Shown here: positions 31,200-38,134 of the stretch, in pieces
How the letters are laid out: each line of letters begins with the position of its first letter
Position numbering within the stretch: position 1 is the first letter of the stretch
From: an uncultured Spirochaetales bacterium
GTDB taxonomy: Bacteria; Spirochaetota; Spirochaetia; Sphaerochaetales; Sphaerochaetaceae
DNA: 41,317 nt
Assembly (NCBI GenBank): GCA_949295505.1
Contig: CASFLH010000011.1
Span: 1 to 41,317 of the forward strand
Reading direction: 5' to 3'
Notes under the pieces: model-generated
Told to the model about the DNA's origin: nothing
Databases searched by the model: none
The model's input: only the letters and a program-made list of their open reading frames with translations
Translations under genes and position numbers: made by a program

Positions 31200-32288
31200 C
31201 TAATCTCTTCTGAATGCAGTGGAAATATATGCTTTCCTCACGCTGTCTATGATAGCTGTCCGCAGCGCTTTCTCAGACTCAGGGCCAAGAGAGAGCCTGG
31301 AGACAGGGCCTTCAAGACGTCTCATGGCCTCCATCGCGACTCTTTCCGCCGCATACGATGTGTCTGGAATAGAAGCAGTGCGTTCCTTCCATGCCCTGAA
31401 TTCCCCGGCGGCGCTCTCTGCCTCTCTGTTCACAATCTCCACAGCCTGCTCTTTCGCACCTTCCCGGACTCCGAGATCACTGACCCTGATCACGCCCTCG
31501 ATATCGGGAAGATCTGGCGGAGAAGAGAGATCGAAAAGCGGTTTTCCTGCCAGCTTCGAGGCTTCTTCCGGAGTAAATGTCAGATAAAGCCCTGAAGAGG
31601 CAGAGATCACGGCATCTGACTGTAAAGCTTCTTCCATCCGGTTCTCATAAGAAACAGCGACCGCTCCCGGAGGTATGAGGAATGTCTTCGTCTCGTCACG
31701 CAGCGTGATATGGACTTCATGCTCCGGCAAAAGCAAGGAAGCAACGGTTCTTGCGCTCTCCCCAGACCCGACAATAAGGACACGGGGATAACCTGCAAGC
31801 CGCTTCGCAACTGCCTCTGCGATGCTTTTATCGAAGACGCGGAGCTTATATGCCGTATGCATCTTCTTGGAAAAAGCCACAGCCATATTCAGCAGCTTGT
31901 CAAGAAGAGGAGAAGAAGAGCCTATGAGCCTTGCCGCAGCAGATGCAGCGGCAATCTGTCCCTGTACAGTGTCTTCCCCGAAAAGCGGGGAGATGATACC
32001 GGAAGAGAGAAGGAAGATATGCTTTTCAGCATCCGGCCCCTCAATGCTGTATCTGCATCTGCTTACAGCGATAGGATTGACGCCCAAGGCTCTCTCTAGT
32101 GTCTCCGGTGGGACTTTGTTCTCGGATACAACCTCCGCCCTATCGCAGGTGATAATCAGCACGAACGGGAACCGGATTGTCTTCAGAAGCTTCCGGCCGC
32201 ATGTTATAAGCACCTCATCACCCCTGTTCTGCAGGTGTGAGAAAAGCGTGACCGCGGGTGTGAAATCAAGACCGGTGACGGATAGCAT
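31200..32288 (-). CDS. hemA: Glutamyl-tRNA reductase homologue (diverged)
   Basis: 362 aa, shorter than typical HemA (about 410-430). HemA reduces glutamyl-tRNA to glutamate-1-semialdehyde for tetrapyrrole synthesis. The catalytic-cysteine motif reads LIITCDRAEVV with Cys48, against the usual STCNRTE. The second signature reads FLLSSGIISPLFGEDTVQGQI, against SGLxSxVxGExxILGQV. A NADPH-binding Rossmann domain follows (RVLIVGSGESARTVASLLL), then a helical dimerisation end. Start ATG 32288 is 6 bp after a TATCCT box. No other tetrapyrrole gene is adjacent; cobalamin or sirohaem rather than haem supply is possible. The family is clear, activity less so because of the motif changes. Confidence 0.85.
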   Translation of the reverse strand: MLSVTGLDFTPAVTLFSHLQNRGDEVLITCGRKLLKTIRFPFVLIITCDRAEVVSENKVPPETLERALGVNPIAVSRCRYSIEGPDAEKHIFLLSSGIISPLFGEDTVQGQIAAASAAARLIGSSSPLLDKLLNMAVAFSKKMHTAYKLRVFDKSIAEAVAKRLAGYPRVLIVGSGESARTVASLLLPEHEVHITLRDETKTFLIPPGAVAVSYENRMEEALQSDAVISASSGLYLTFTPEEASKLAGKPLFDLSSPPDLPDIEGVIRVSDLGVREGAKEQAVEIVNREAESAAGEFRAWKERTASIPDTSYAAERVAMEAMRRLEGPVSRLSLGPESEKALRTAIIDSVRKAYISTAFRRD

Positions 32289-32294
32289 ACCTGG

Positions 32295-32323
32295 AGGATA
32301 CCATAGCAGCCATTTCTTGTCTT
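32295..32323 (-). promoter_or_regulatory. hemA promoter, implying a leaderless mRNA
   Basis: Minus strand AAGACA (32323-32318), 17 bp, TATCCT (32300-32295) preceded by TGG; six bases to the ATG. The -35 overlaps that of the divergent response-regulator promoter. Confidence 0.5.
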
Positions 32324-32345
32324 TTTCTCTTTATCCCTGTAGCAT
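32317..32345 (+). promoter_or_regulatory. Response-regulator promoter, implying a leaderless mRNA
   Basis: TTGTCT (32317-32322), 17 bp, TAGCAT (32340-32345), then seven bases to the ATG. No ribosome binding site. Confidence 0.55.
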
Positions 32346-32352
32346 CCAAGAC

Positions 32353-33036
32353 ATGAGAATACTTGTCGTAGAAGATGATCAGGATATCAGCATGCTGATT
32401 ACCTTCCATCTGAAAGCAAACGGCTTTGAGACAGATACAGCATCCAATGGACGGGAAGCTGTCGAGAAACTGTCACAGGGAGGATACGCCCTCGCCCTGC
32501 TGGATATCCTCATCCCAGAGCTCTCAGGTATCGAGGTGCTGAAATACATCAGGACGGAAAGCCCTTGCCCTTCCCTTCCCGTCATAGTTGCCTCCGCACT
32601 GACAGAGGAAGCTGAGATAATCGCGTCCCTTGAGCTTGGAGCAGACGATTACATCACCAAGCCTTTCTCTCCCAAGATCCTCGTTGCCAGAGTCCGCTCT
32701 GTCATAAGACGAGCCGAGCACAGAGGGATAACAGGGACTGTCCGGACGGAGAAAGGCCTCTTCATGGATCCAGGGACACGGAAATGCATTGTAAATGATG
32801 AACCCGTGGTGCTGACAGCCACTGAATTCGATATGCTTCTGGCGCTCATCAGGGAAGGCGGCAGGGTGCTGACAAGAACAGAAATCATCGAGAGAATCAA
32901 AGGAAATGATTATCCCGTCACTGAGCGGTCAATCGACGTGCAGATCGCTTCGATCAGAAAGAAGCTTGGCAGCATGGGGACCGCTATAAAGACAGTATGG
33001 GGGATTGGATACAGGTATGCCGAAGAAGAGGGGTGA
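32353..33036 (+). CDS. OmpR/PhoB-type response regulator
   Basis: 227-aa two-component DNA-binding regulator. The receiver domain (1-115) has the acidic pair in VVEDDQD (Asp8, Asp9), the phosphoacceptor Asp51 in LALLDILIPELSG, and the conserved Lys in DDYITKPFSPKIL. The C-terminal winged helix (about 130-227) has VVLTATEFDMLLALIREGGR, VTERSIDVQIASIRKKLG and the wing IKTVWGIGYRY. The start ATG 32353 sits 7 bp after a -10 box; the frame is open upstream but has no credible start. It overlaps the kinase gene, so the pair is co-translated. The similarity is to PhoB; no phosphate genes are here. Confidence 0.95.
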   Translation: MRILVVEDDQDISMLITFHLKANGFETDTASNGREAVEKLSQGGYALALLDILIPELSGIEVLKYIRTESPCPSLPVIVASALTEEAEIIASLELGADDYITKPFSPKILVARVRSVIRRAEHRGITGTVRTEKGLFMDPGTRKCIVNDEPVVLTATEFDMLLALIREGGRVLTRTEIIERIKGNDYPVTERSIDVQIASIRKKLGSMGTAIKTVWGIGYRYAEEEG

Positions 33037-34072
33037 TAAAGACCGTTACCTGCAGATTATCGAGGCAATGGGAGAAGGTGTGCTCCTGATTTCCCGCAAG
33101 CATCGCATCGCGCTCGCGAACAGAAGCGCGGAGACGATGCTGGGACTCAGCAGTGCCCTGAGGGGCAAACGGCTTGAGGAACTCTTCTCTGGAAGCGAGC
33201 TGGCAGAGCATGTTGATTCTGTCTTCCATACAAAGGCACGGCAGATCTTCAGGATCAGCAGCTATCACAATGCCATCGGCGATGACGCCGTGGTACGAGG
33301 GAAAGGCCGCGAGAAGCAGTACGAATTCTGCATCACGCTCCTGGATGACAAATACGCCGTCGCAATGTTCAGCGATGTCACGATGCTTGAACGGCTCGAG
33401 ATGGTCAGGCAGGACTTCGTGTCCAATGTGTCGCATGAGCTAAAGACACCTCTTACAGCCATTGCAGGATTTGCGGAGACACTAGCGGAAGAATCCCTTT
33501 CCGATGAGGAGAGAAAAGGATTTGCAAGAATAATACAGAAGAATGCCACACACATGCAGCGAATCATCGCAGATCTGCTGCTGCTCACCTCGCTTGACCG
33601 TGCAGAGATAGCCCCGGCCATGGAACGGACAACGGACACGCGCCTTCTGCAGGAGGTCAAGGCATACACGCAGTACAAGGCAAGCACGAAGGAGATAAGC
33701 GTCACCTATTCCTCTTCCGATGAGACAATCCTATGCAGTGAATCTCTCATCGTTCAGGCATTGATCAATCTCGTCGTCAATGCGATATCCTACTCCCCCC
33801 AGCAGTCAGAGGTCACTGTCAGTACACGACGCAAGGGAGACATGCTGGAATTCATAATCGCAGATAAAGGATTCGGAATCTCCGAAGATGATATACCAAG
33901 GATATTCGAGCGCTTCTACAGAGTCGACAAAGCGCGTAGCCGCGAAGGTGGGGGAACCGGACTCGGATTATCAATCGTGAGACACATCGCCATCATCCAC
34001 AAAGGGACAATCAAAGTGGAAAGCAAGCTGGGAGAAGGCTCTGTATTCACACTCTCCCTACCCGTCAGCTGA
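33017..34072 (+). CDS. PhoR-like sensor histidine kinase without membrane segments
   Basis: 351 aa from ATG 33017 (TTG 33005 is an alternative), overlapping the regulator gene by 20 bp. Order: PAS-like sensor (about 10-125; YLQIIEAMGEGVLLISRKHR), HisKA dimerisation with the phosphorylated His140 in SNVSHELKTPLTAIAGF, and a HATPase with the N box ALINLVVNAISYSP, G1 DKGFGISEDD, F box FERFYRVDKARS and G2 GGTGLGLSIVRHI. No hydrophobic stretch long enough to cross the membrane is present, unlike most PhoR proteins, so it should sense a cytoplasmic ligand or a partner. All catalytic boxes are intact. The 3' end overlaps the convergent downstream gene by 8 bp. Confidence 0.94.
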   Translation: MPKKRGDKDRYLQIIEAMGEGVLLISRKHRIALANRSAETMLGLSSALRGKRLEELFSGSELAEHVDSVFHTKARQIFRISSYHNAIGDDAVVRGKGREKQYEFCITLLDDKYAVAMFSDVTMLERLEMVRQDFVSNVSHELKTPLTAIAGFAETLAEESLSDEERKGFARIIQKNATHMQRIIADLLLLTSLDRAEIAPAMERTTDTRLLQEVKAYTQYKASTKEISVTYSSSDETILCSESLIVQALINLVVNAISYSPQQSEVTVSTRRKGDMLEFIIADKGFGISEDDIPRIFERFYRVDKARSREGGGTGLGLSIVRHIAIIHKGTIKVESKLGEGSVFTLSLPVS

Positions 34073-35084
34073 TATAGGAGAAGACAAGGGAAGGTGCGAA
34101 GACTGAGAAGTCCGTGGCCTTGAAGGAAAGGCCGATCGATCCTGAGAATCCGCTGCCTTCCCCTCGTAGGAAGAAACTCACGAAGGCGTTCTCAGGACGG
34201 AAGGCAAACAACATATGGCTCTCTTCCAGATATGATGCGGCAAATGTCACAGACGACTCAGGAAGCAGCTGGAAAGTAAGCTCCCCCTCTATCTCCACAG
34301 ACCGCGTATCTTCATCAACAAGCCCCGTCATCGAGAGTGAGCAACGCGGGCGGAAGAACCTGAGATCGCCCTCATCTGTGAACCTGCTAGGCCCCAATGA
34401 TATGGCGACCGTCGTCGATTCTGCCATCGCATCCCAGCCGAAATAGAGGTTGTCATCACGCAGCGTCAGGAACTCCCCCACATATATGCCGACAGAAAGC
34501 GGACCGATGTAACCGATTGCACCAATGCCGACATCGAATGATTCGCTTCCGGACTCCCTCTCGAAAGGAGAGAACCAGGCATTGGCGAATATATCGCTCA
34601 GGCTGTCGACAATTCTGTTGCGGCGGATCATCTTGTTGCCACCAGACAGTCTCATCCCAATCGAGAAATGAGGGATTGAATAAGCCATATCGACTTCAAT
34701 CCTGAGAGACGAGTGGATATCATAAGCCGGATCATCGCTTTCAACACGTTCGAAATCAGTGCCGAAGAACGCTGTCAGCGCAACATAGCGGGCTATGAAT
34801 GAAGCCTGCAGATTCCAATGCTGGTTCTGTAGGAGCGGCATGCTGTCATGACCGAAGAGTGAGGCATCGAGATCATCGGCCCAGGAAGCGGAGAATGCGA
34901 ATGGACCTGTCGAAGTCTCCATGAGGCTCAGTGCAGCCGGATTTGCAAACATATCCGAGAATCTTCCCGTGTAAGCTACAGAACTGAGTGGGCTGTCCAG
35001 CGGATTCACGTCAGTGATGGAAAGCGCAGATAGCCCGCATGCGGCAGACACAAGGAAAAGGAGAATCAGCACCAATCTCTTCAT
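34065..35084 (-). CDS. Predicted outer-membrane beta-barrel protein, spirochaete-type
   Basis: 339 aa from ATG 35084 (MKRLVLILLFLVSAACGLSA, signal peptide). An in-frame GTG at 35090 is excluded because it begins one base after the -10 box and could not be in the transcript. The mature N-terminus DSPLSSVAYTGRFSDMFANP followed by AALSLM resembles the NPA-type opening of FadL-like and UPF0164-type barrels. It is then a series of amphipathic strands (SFIARYVALTAFFGTDFE, GPLSVGIYVGEFL), ending in SVFAPSLVFSYIS with an aromatic near the C-terminus. A transport or adhesin role cannot be distinguished. It is divergent from dinB. Confidence 0.75.
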   Translation of the reverse strand: MKRLVLILLFLVSAACGLSALSITDVNPLDSPLSSVAYTGRFSDMFANPAALSLMETSTGPFAFSASWADDLDASLFGHDSMPLLQNQHWNLQASFIARYVALTAFFGTDFERVESDDPAYDIHSSLRIEVDMAYSIPHFSIGMRLSGGNKMIRRNRIVDSLSDIFANAWFSPFERESGSESFDVGIGAIGYIGPLSVGIYVGEFLTLRDDNLYFGWDAMAESTTVAISLGPSRFTDEGDLRFFRPRCSLSMTGLVDEDTRSVEIEGELTFQLLPESSVTFAASYLEESHMLFAFRPENAFVSFFLRGEGSGFSGSIGLSFKATDFSVFAPSLVFSYIS

Positions 35085-35091
35085 CGCCACG

Positions 35092-35100
35092 ATTATAGCA
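35092..35100 (-). promoter_or_regulatory. Extended -10 of the 35084 barrel gene, implying a leaderless mRNA
   Basis: Minus strand TGC plus a perfect TATAAT (35097-35092), then seven bases to the ATG at 35084. Confidence 0.65.
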
Positions 35101-35114
35101 GATTGGAGCTATTA

Positions 35115-35123
35115 TGCTATACT
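35115..35123 (+). promoter_or_regulatory. Extended -10 of dinB, implying a leaderless mRNA
   Basis: TGC plus TATACT (35118-35123), then six bases to the dinB ATG. No LexA-type operator is visible. Confidence 0.62.
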
Positions 35124-35129
35124 CATGAC

Positions 35130-36290
35130 ATGGGCGATGTATTCTTCCATATCGATCTAGATGCCTTTTTCGCCTCTGTTGAGATTCTCGATCATCCGGA
35201 ATACAGAGGAAAGCCCCTCATAATCGGAACACCGGGACCAAGGCATGTCGCCTCCACCTGTTCGTATGAAGCAAGGAAATATGGTGTCCATAGCGCGATG
35301 CCGATGACAACTGCCCTGCGCCTGTGTCCTGACGCGATCTGTGTTCCCGGACGCATGAGACGGTATGCTGAGATGAGTCGCCGCGTGATGGGGATTATCA
35401 GGGATTTTGCCCCCGGCTTTCTGCAGGTATCTGTTGATGAAGCGTTTCTCGACCTTACGGGAATGGAGCGTATTTATCCCCTCCCAGGCAAGGCCGCAAG
35501 GCTTTTGAAGGAAACCATACGGTCGGAAACGGGACTGACCGTCTCAATAGGTGTCGCGGCCTCCCGCTTCATCGCCAAGCTGGCATCGGATTACCGCAAA
35601 CCGGATGGCCTCACAATCGTTCCCCATGGAAAGGAAGAGCTTTTCGTCGATTCCGTAGGACTCAGGAAACTCTGGGGCATTGGGGACTCTACGTATAAAA
35701 GTCTTGAGAAAAAAGGTATAACAACAACCCAGACGCTGAGGAAATACAGCGAAAAGGAACTCTGCCATCTCTTTGGGGAAAGCAGCGGAAGCTATCTCTA
35801 CAGGATAGCGCGCGGCATCGATCCGGGGATATACCAAGGGGAGACAAAATCCCGTTCAATCTCCACTGAGGAGACTTTCTATCCGGATATTTTCGGATAC
35901 GATACCCTTGACGCCTATCTTCTTGAGATGTCGCAGGAAGTGATGTTCAGGGCACTTGACGAGAAGAAAGTGCCGAGGACTGTCGGTATCAAGCTCCGAT
36001 ACGGCGACTTCACGACCACAAGCGTGCAGGAAACGCCACAGAGAGCCATATACTCCTCATCCGATGTATATGAGATCGCGAGGCAGCTGCTCAGGCAGCG
36101 CTACACAGGAGATGGCGTACGGCTTCTGGGAGTATCGCTCTCCGGAATCTACGATGGCGAGGATGTCGAGCAGAGGGATCTCTTTTCTGACAAGGAAGAG
36201 AAGGAAAGAACGCTGGAGAAAACCATTCTCTCGCTATCGCGCAAGGGTTCGCGGATTATCAAGGCAAGAAACCTTAAAAACGATGAATGA
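35130..36290 (+). CDS. dinB: DNA polymerase IV (Y family)
   Basis: 386-aa translesion polymerase. Start ATG 35130 (MGDVFFHIDLDAFFASVE); earlier in-frame codons precede the promoter. Seen: the catalytic acid in HIDLDAFFASVE, STCSYEARKYGVHSAMP (steric-gate and nucleotide-binding segment), VSVDEAFLDLTG with the paired Asp-Glu, SIGVAASRFIAKLASDYRKP, the thumb helix-hairpin-helix LRKLWGIGDSTYKSLEKKGI, and a little-finger domain. The C-terminus DVEQRDLFSD is a plausible beta-clamp-binding peptide (QRDLF). Normal length; all catalytic residues present. It is divergent from the 35084 barrel gene. Confidence 0.96.
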   Translation: MGDVFFHIDLDAFFASVEILDHPEYRGKPLIIGTPGPRHVASTCSYEARKYGVHSAMPMTTALRLCPDAICVPGRMRRYAEMSRRVMGIIRDFAPGFLQVSVDEAFLDLTGMERIYPLPGKAARLLKETIRSETGLTVSIGVAASRFIAKLASDYRKPDGLTIVPHGKEELFVDSVGLRKLWGIGDSTYKSLEKKGITTTQTLRKYSEKELCHLFGESSGSYLYRIARGIDPGIYQGETKSRSISTEETFYPDIFGYDTLDAYLLEMSQEVMFRALDEKKVPRTVGIKLRYGDFTTTSVQETPQRAIYSSSDVYEIARQLLRQRYTGDGVRLLGVSLSGIYDGEDVEQRDLFSDKEEKERTLEKTILSLSRKGSRIIKARNLKNDE

Positions 36291-36302
36291 CGGTGAAACA
36301 AC

Positions 36303-36331
36303 TTTACCTCAGAATATGCCGATGATATAAT
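36303..36331 (+). promoter_or_regulatory. Promoter of the BIG2 lipoprotein gene
   Basis: TTTACC (36303-36308), 17 bp, TATAAT (36326-36331) preceded by TGA. The leader of about 24 nt contains GGGAGGAAAG. Confidence 0.75.
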
Positions 36332-36361
36332 TCCCTTGTTTTTCATTAGGGAGGAAAGAGG

Positions 36362-36736
36362 ATGAGAAAGAGAAGCCTTTCATTGCTGCTTGTCGCAGCT
36401 TTAGTGCTTATCACACTGGCAGTAAGCTGCAAAGATGAACCGGAGACGATGCCAGTCGATGTTCAGATTATACACTCTGATGGTACTTCTGTTAAGGAAC
36501 CGCTTGAAATACCAGTTGGTGACGAAGAACAGCTCGACGCAAAGGTCCTGCCATTTGAGTTCCCCACTCTGACGCCATCTGTTGAATGGGAAGCAGAGGA
36601 TCCTGAAGTCGCGACTGTCGATGAGACAGGTCTTGTCACAGGAGTGAAGGTAGGCGCTACGAAGATTATCGTCAGAGCGGGCAATGCTTCCGATGAATGC
36701 ATTGTCAATGTTATTGAAGTCCCTCACGGTATATGA
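36362..36736 (+). CDS. Small lipoprotein with one bacterial Ig-like (BIG2) domain
   Basis: 124 aa, start ATG 36362 with GGGAGGAAAGAGG upstream. Signal peptide MRKRSLSLLLVAALVLITLA followed by a lipobox with Cys23 (LAVSC), then an acidic linker. The body (about 33-118) is one BIG2/Ig-like domain: strands VDVQIIHSDGTSV, GDEEQLDAKVLPF, the hallmark SVEWEAEDPEVATVDETGLV, then GVKVGATKIIVRAGN. Such domains occur in surface lipoproteins and adhesins. Monocistronic between its own promoter and terminator. Inner versus outer membrane destination in spirochaetes cannot be read from the +2 residue. Function unknown. Confidence 0.9.
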   Translation: MRKRSLSLLLVAALVLITLAVSCKDEPETMPVDVQIIHSDGTSVKEPLEIPVGDEEQLDAKVLPFEFPTLTPSVEWEAEDPEVATVDETGLVTGVKVGATKIIVRAGNASDECIVNVIEVPHGI

Positions 36737-36757
36737 TTGACTGAGCAGGACTCGCAA

Positions 36758-36793
36758 AAGGACTGACTGGCATCTGCCATGAAGTCCTTTTTT
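36758..36793 (+). terminator. Terminator of the BIG2 lipoprotein gene
   Basis: AAGGACT / AGTCCTT stem with an inner TGGC/GCCA pairing, followed by TTTTTTC. Confidence 0.92.
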
Positions 36794-36805
36794 CTTTTAC
36801 GGCAC

Positions 36806-36834
36806 TTCACCGAATGCGCTCTTGATGATATGCT
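36806..36834 (+). promoter_or_regulatory. Promoter of the trmL-proC-serS-pncB operon, implying a leaderless trmL start
   Basis: TTCACC (36806-36811), 17 bp, TATGCT (36829-36834) preceded by TGA; six bases to the trmL ATG. No ribosome site. Confidence 0.55.
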
Positions 36835-36840
36835 CTCAGC

Positions 36841-37338
36841 ATGCTCAGCATCTGCCTTTTCCATCCAGAGATACCGCAGAATACGGGGAACATTGCCAGG
36901 ACCTGCGCTGTCACGGGAACAAGACTCTGTCTTGTGAGGCCGCTTGGCTTCGATATCTCCGAGAAGAGCGTACGGCACGCAGGCCTCGATTACTGGAACG
37001 AGGTTGATATCACTGTATACGATTCCATCGAGGCATTCATGGAAAGGCATTCAGGCGATGAGATCTGGCTTTTCTCGAAAAAAGGCAGCATTCCATACAC
37101 AGATGCGCATTTTGATAACAGCAAGGACACATATTTGATATTCGGACCGGAGAGTACAGGTCTTGATGAAGATCTTCTCAAAGCATACTCTGACAGAGTG
37201 CTGAGGATTCCGATGAGACATGGTGTCAGATGCCTCAATCTGTCCAACAGCGCGGCAATTGCCGCTTATGAATACTATAGACAGCTAGGCTTTCCCGGAT
37301 TCGAGATGATGGGAAGGATAGGTCAGGAGGATCTATGA
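36841..37338 (+). CDS. trmL: tRNA (cytidine/uridine-34-2'-O)-methyltransferase
   Basis: 165-aa SPOUT-fold methyltransferase that 2'-O-methylates the wobble base of tRNA-Leu isoacceptors using SAM. Seen: N-terminal LFHPEIPQNTGNIARTCAVTG, LVRPLGFDISEKSVRHAGLDYW, the trefoil-knot SAM motifs IFGPESTGLDEDLL and RIPMRHGVRCLNLSNSAAIAAYEYYRQ (the latter two read over about 30 residues). The length matches minimal TrmL/CspR proteins. The ATG is 6 bp after a -10 box. It opens an operon with proC, sharing ATGA (4-bp overlap). Confidence 0.95.
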   Translation: MLSICLFHPEIPQNTGNIARTCAVTGTRLCLVRPLGFDISEKSVRHAGLDYWNEVDITVYDSIEAFMERHSGDEIWLFSKKGSIPYTDAHFDNSKDTYLIFGPESTGLDEDLLKAYSDRVLRIPMRHGVRCLNLSNSAAIAAYEYYRQLGFPGFEMMGRIGQEDL

Positions 37339-38132
37339 GAATCTCAATAATCGGCTGCGGGAACATGGGAGGAGCAATAGCTTCCGCTCTCGCTGCTTCT
37401 GAATGGGAAGTCTCGGTATACGATAAGGCAGAGGAAAAGGCCATTGCGCTCTCTGAGGGGACAAGCATCTCCGTTCTCTCCTCTCTTGAGGATGCGAATG
37501 GCAGCGGTGCGATAATCCTTGCAGTGAAACCACAGGTTCTTCCATCCCTGTACGAGCGGCTGAGAGAAGTAGAGACCGACCTGTGGATCTCTATCGCAGC
37601 AGGTGTGCCGCTTTCGGTACTCGAGGATCATATCGGAAGAGATAATGTCGTCAGGTTCATGCCGAATATAGGCGCGAAATCAAGGAAGTCCGTGACAGCA
37701 ATCGCTGCTGGCAGTGAAGTCAGCACAGAGCAGAGGGATCTGGCGCTCTCAATTGCATCCGCATTCGGTTCGGCATATTTCCTTCCGGAGAGCCTTTTCC
37801 CGGCTTTCATCGGCATCTCAGGTTCCGGCATCGCTTTCTACTTCGAGATGATGCACCAGATGGCAATGGCTGGAGTCAAGGCGGGAATCCCATATCCGGA
37901 AGCACTGGCTATCGCACGCGATACAGCGATCAGTGCCGCGGAGACGGCAAAGGATACAGGCAGGAATGCAATTGAGCTGGAGACAATGGTCTGCTCCGCC
38001 GCAGGGACGACAATCGAAGGTGTCAAGGCCCTTCAGGATGGAGGCTTTGCATCTGCTGTGATGAATGCAGTTGAAAGCGCTGCTTCAAGAAGCATTGAGC
38101 TCGAGACAAAAGCACGCTATGGAGAAATATAG
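37335..38132 (+). CDS. proC: Pyrroline-5-carboxylate reductase
   Basis: 265-aa cytoplasmic NAD(P)H enzyme for the last step of proline synthesis. The ATG overlaps the trmL stop (ATGA), with CAGGAGG upstream. Seen: Rossmann IIGCGNMGGAIASALA at the N-terminus, ILAVKPQVLPSL, FMPNIGAKSRKSVTAI, and the C-terminal helical domain with the ProC signature region FIGISGSGIAFYFEMMHQM and VCSAAGTTIEGVKALQDGGF. Normal length. proA/proB are not in the window. Confidence 0.96.
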   Translation: MRISIIGCGNMGGAIASALAASEWEVSVYDKAEEKAIALSEGTSISVLSSLEDANGSGAIILAVKPQVLPSLYERLREVETDLWISIAAGVPLSVLEDHIGRDNVVRFMPNIGAKSRKSVTAIAAGSEVSTEQRDLALSIASAFGSAYFLPESLFPAFIGISGSGIAFYFEMMHQMAMAGVKAGIPYPEALAIARDTAISAAETAKDTGRNAIELETMVCSAAGTTIEGVKALQDGGFASAVMNAVESAASRSIELETKARYGEI

Positions 38133-38134
38133 AA

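Noticed and set aside
35090-35090. GTG start for the 35084 barrel protein
   Set aside because: It begins one base after the -10 box and so would not be in the transcript.
35101-35130. LexA/SOS operator before dinB
   Set aside because: No GAAC-type or CTG-type dyad is visible; the space is filled by two overlapping -10 elements.
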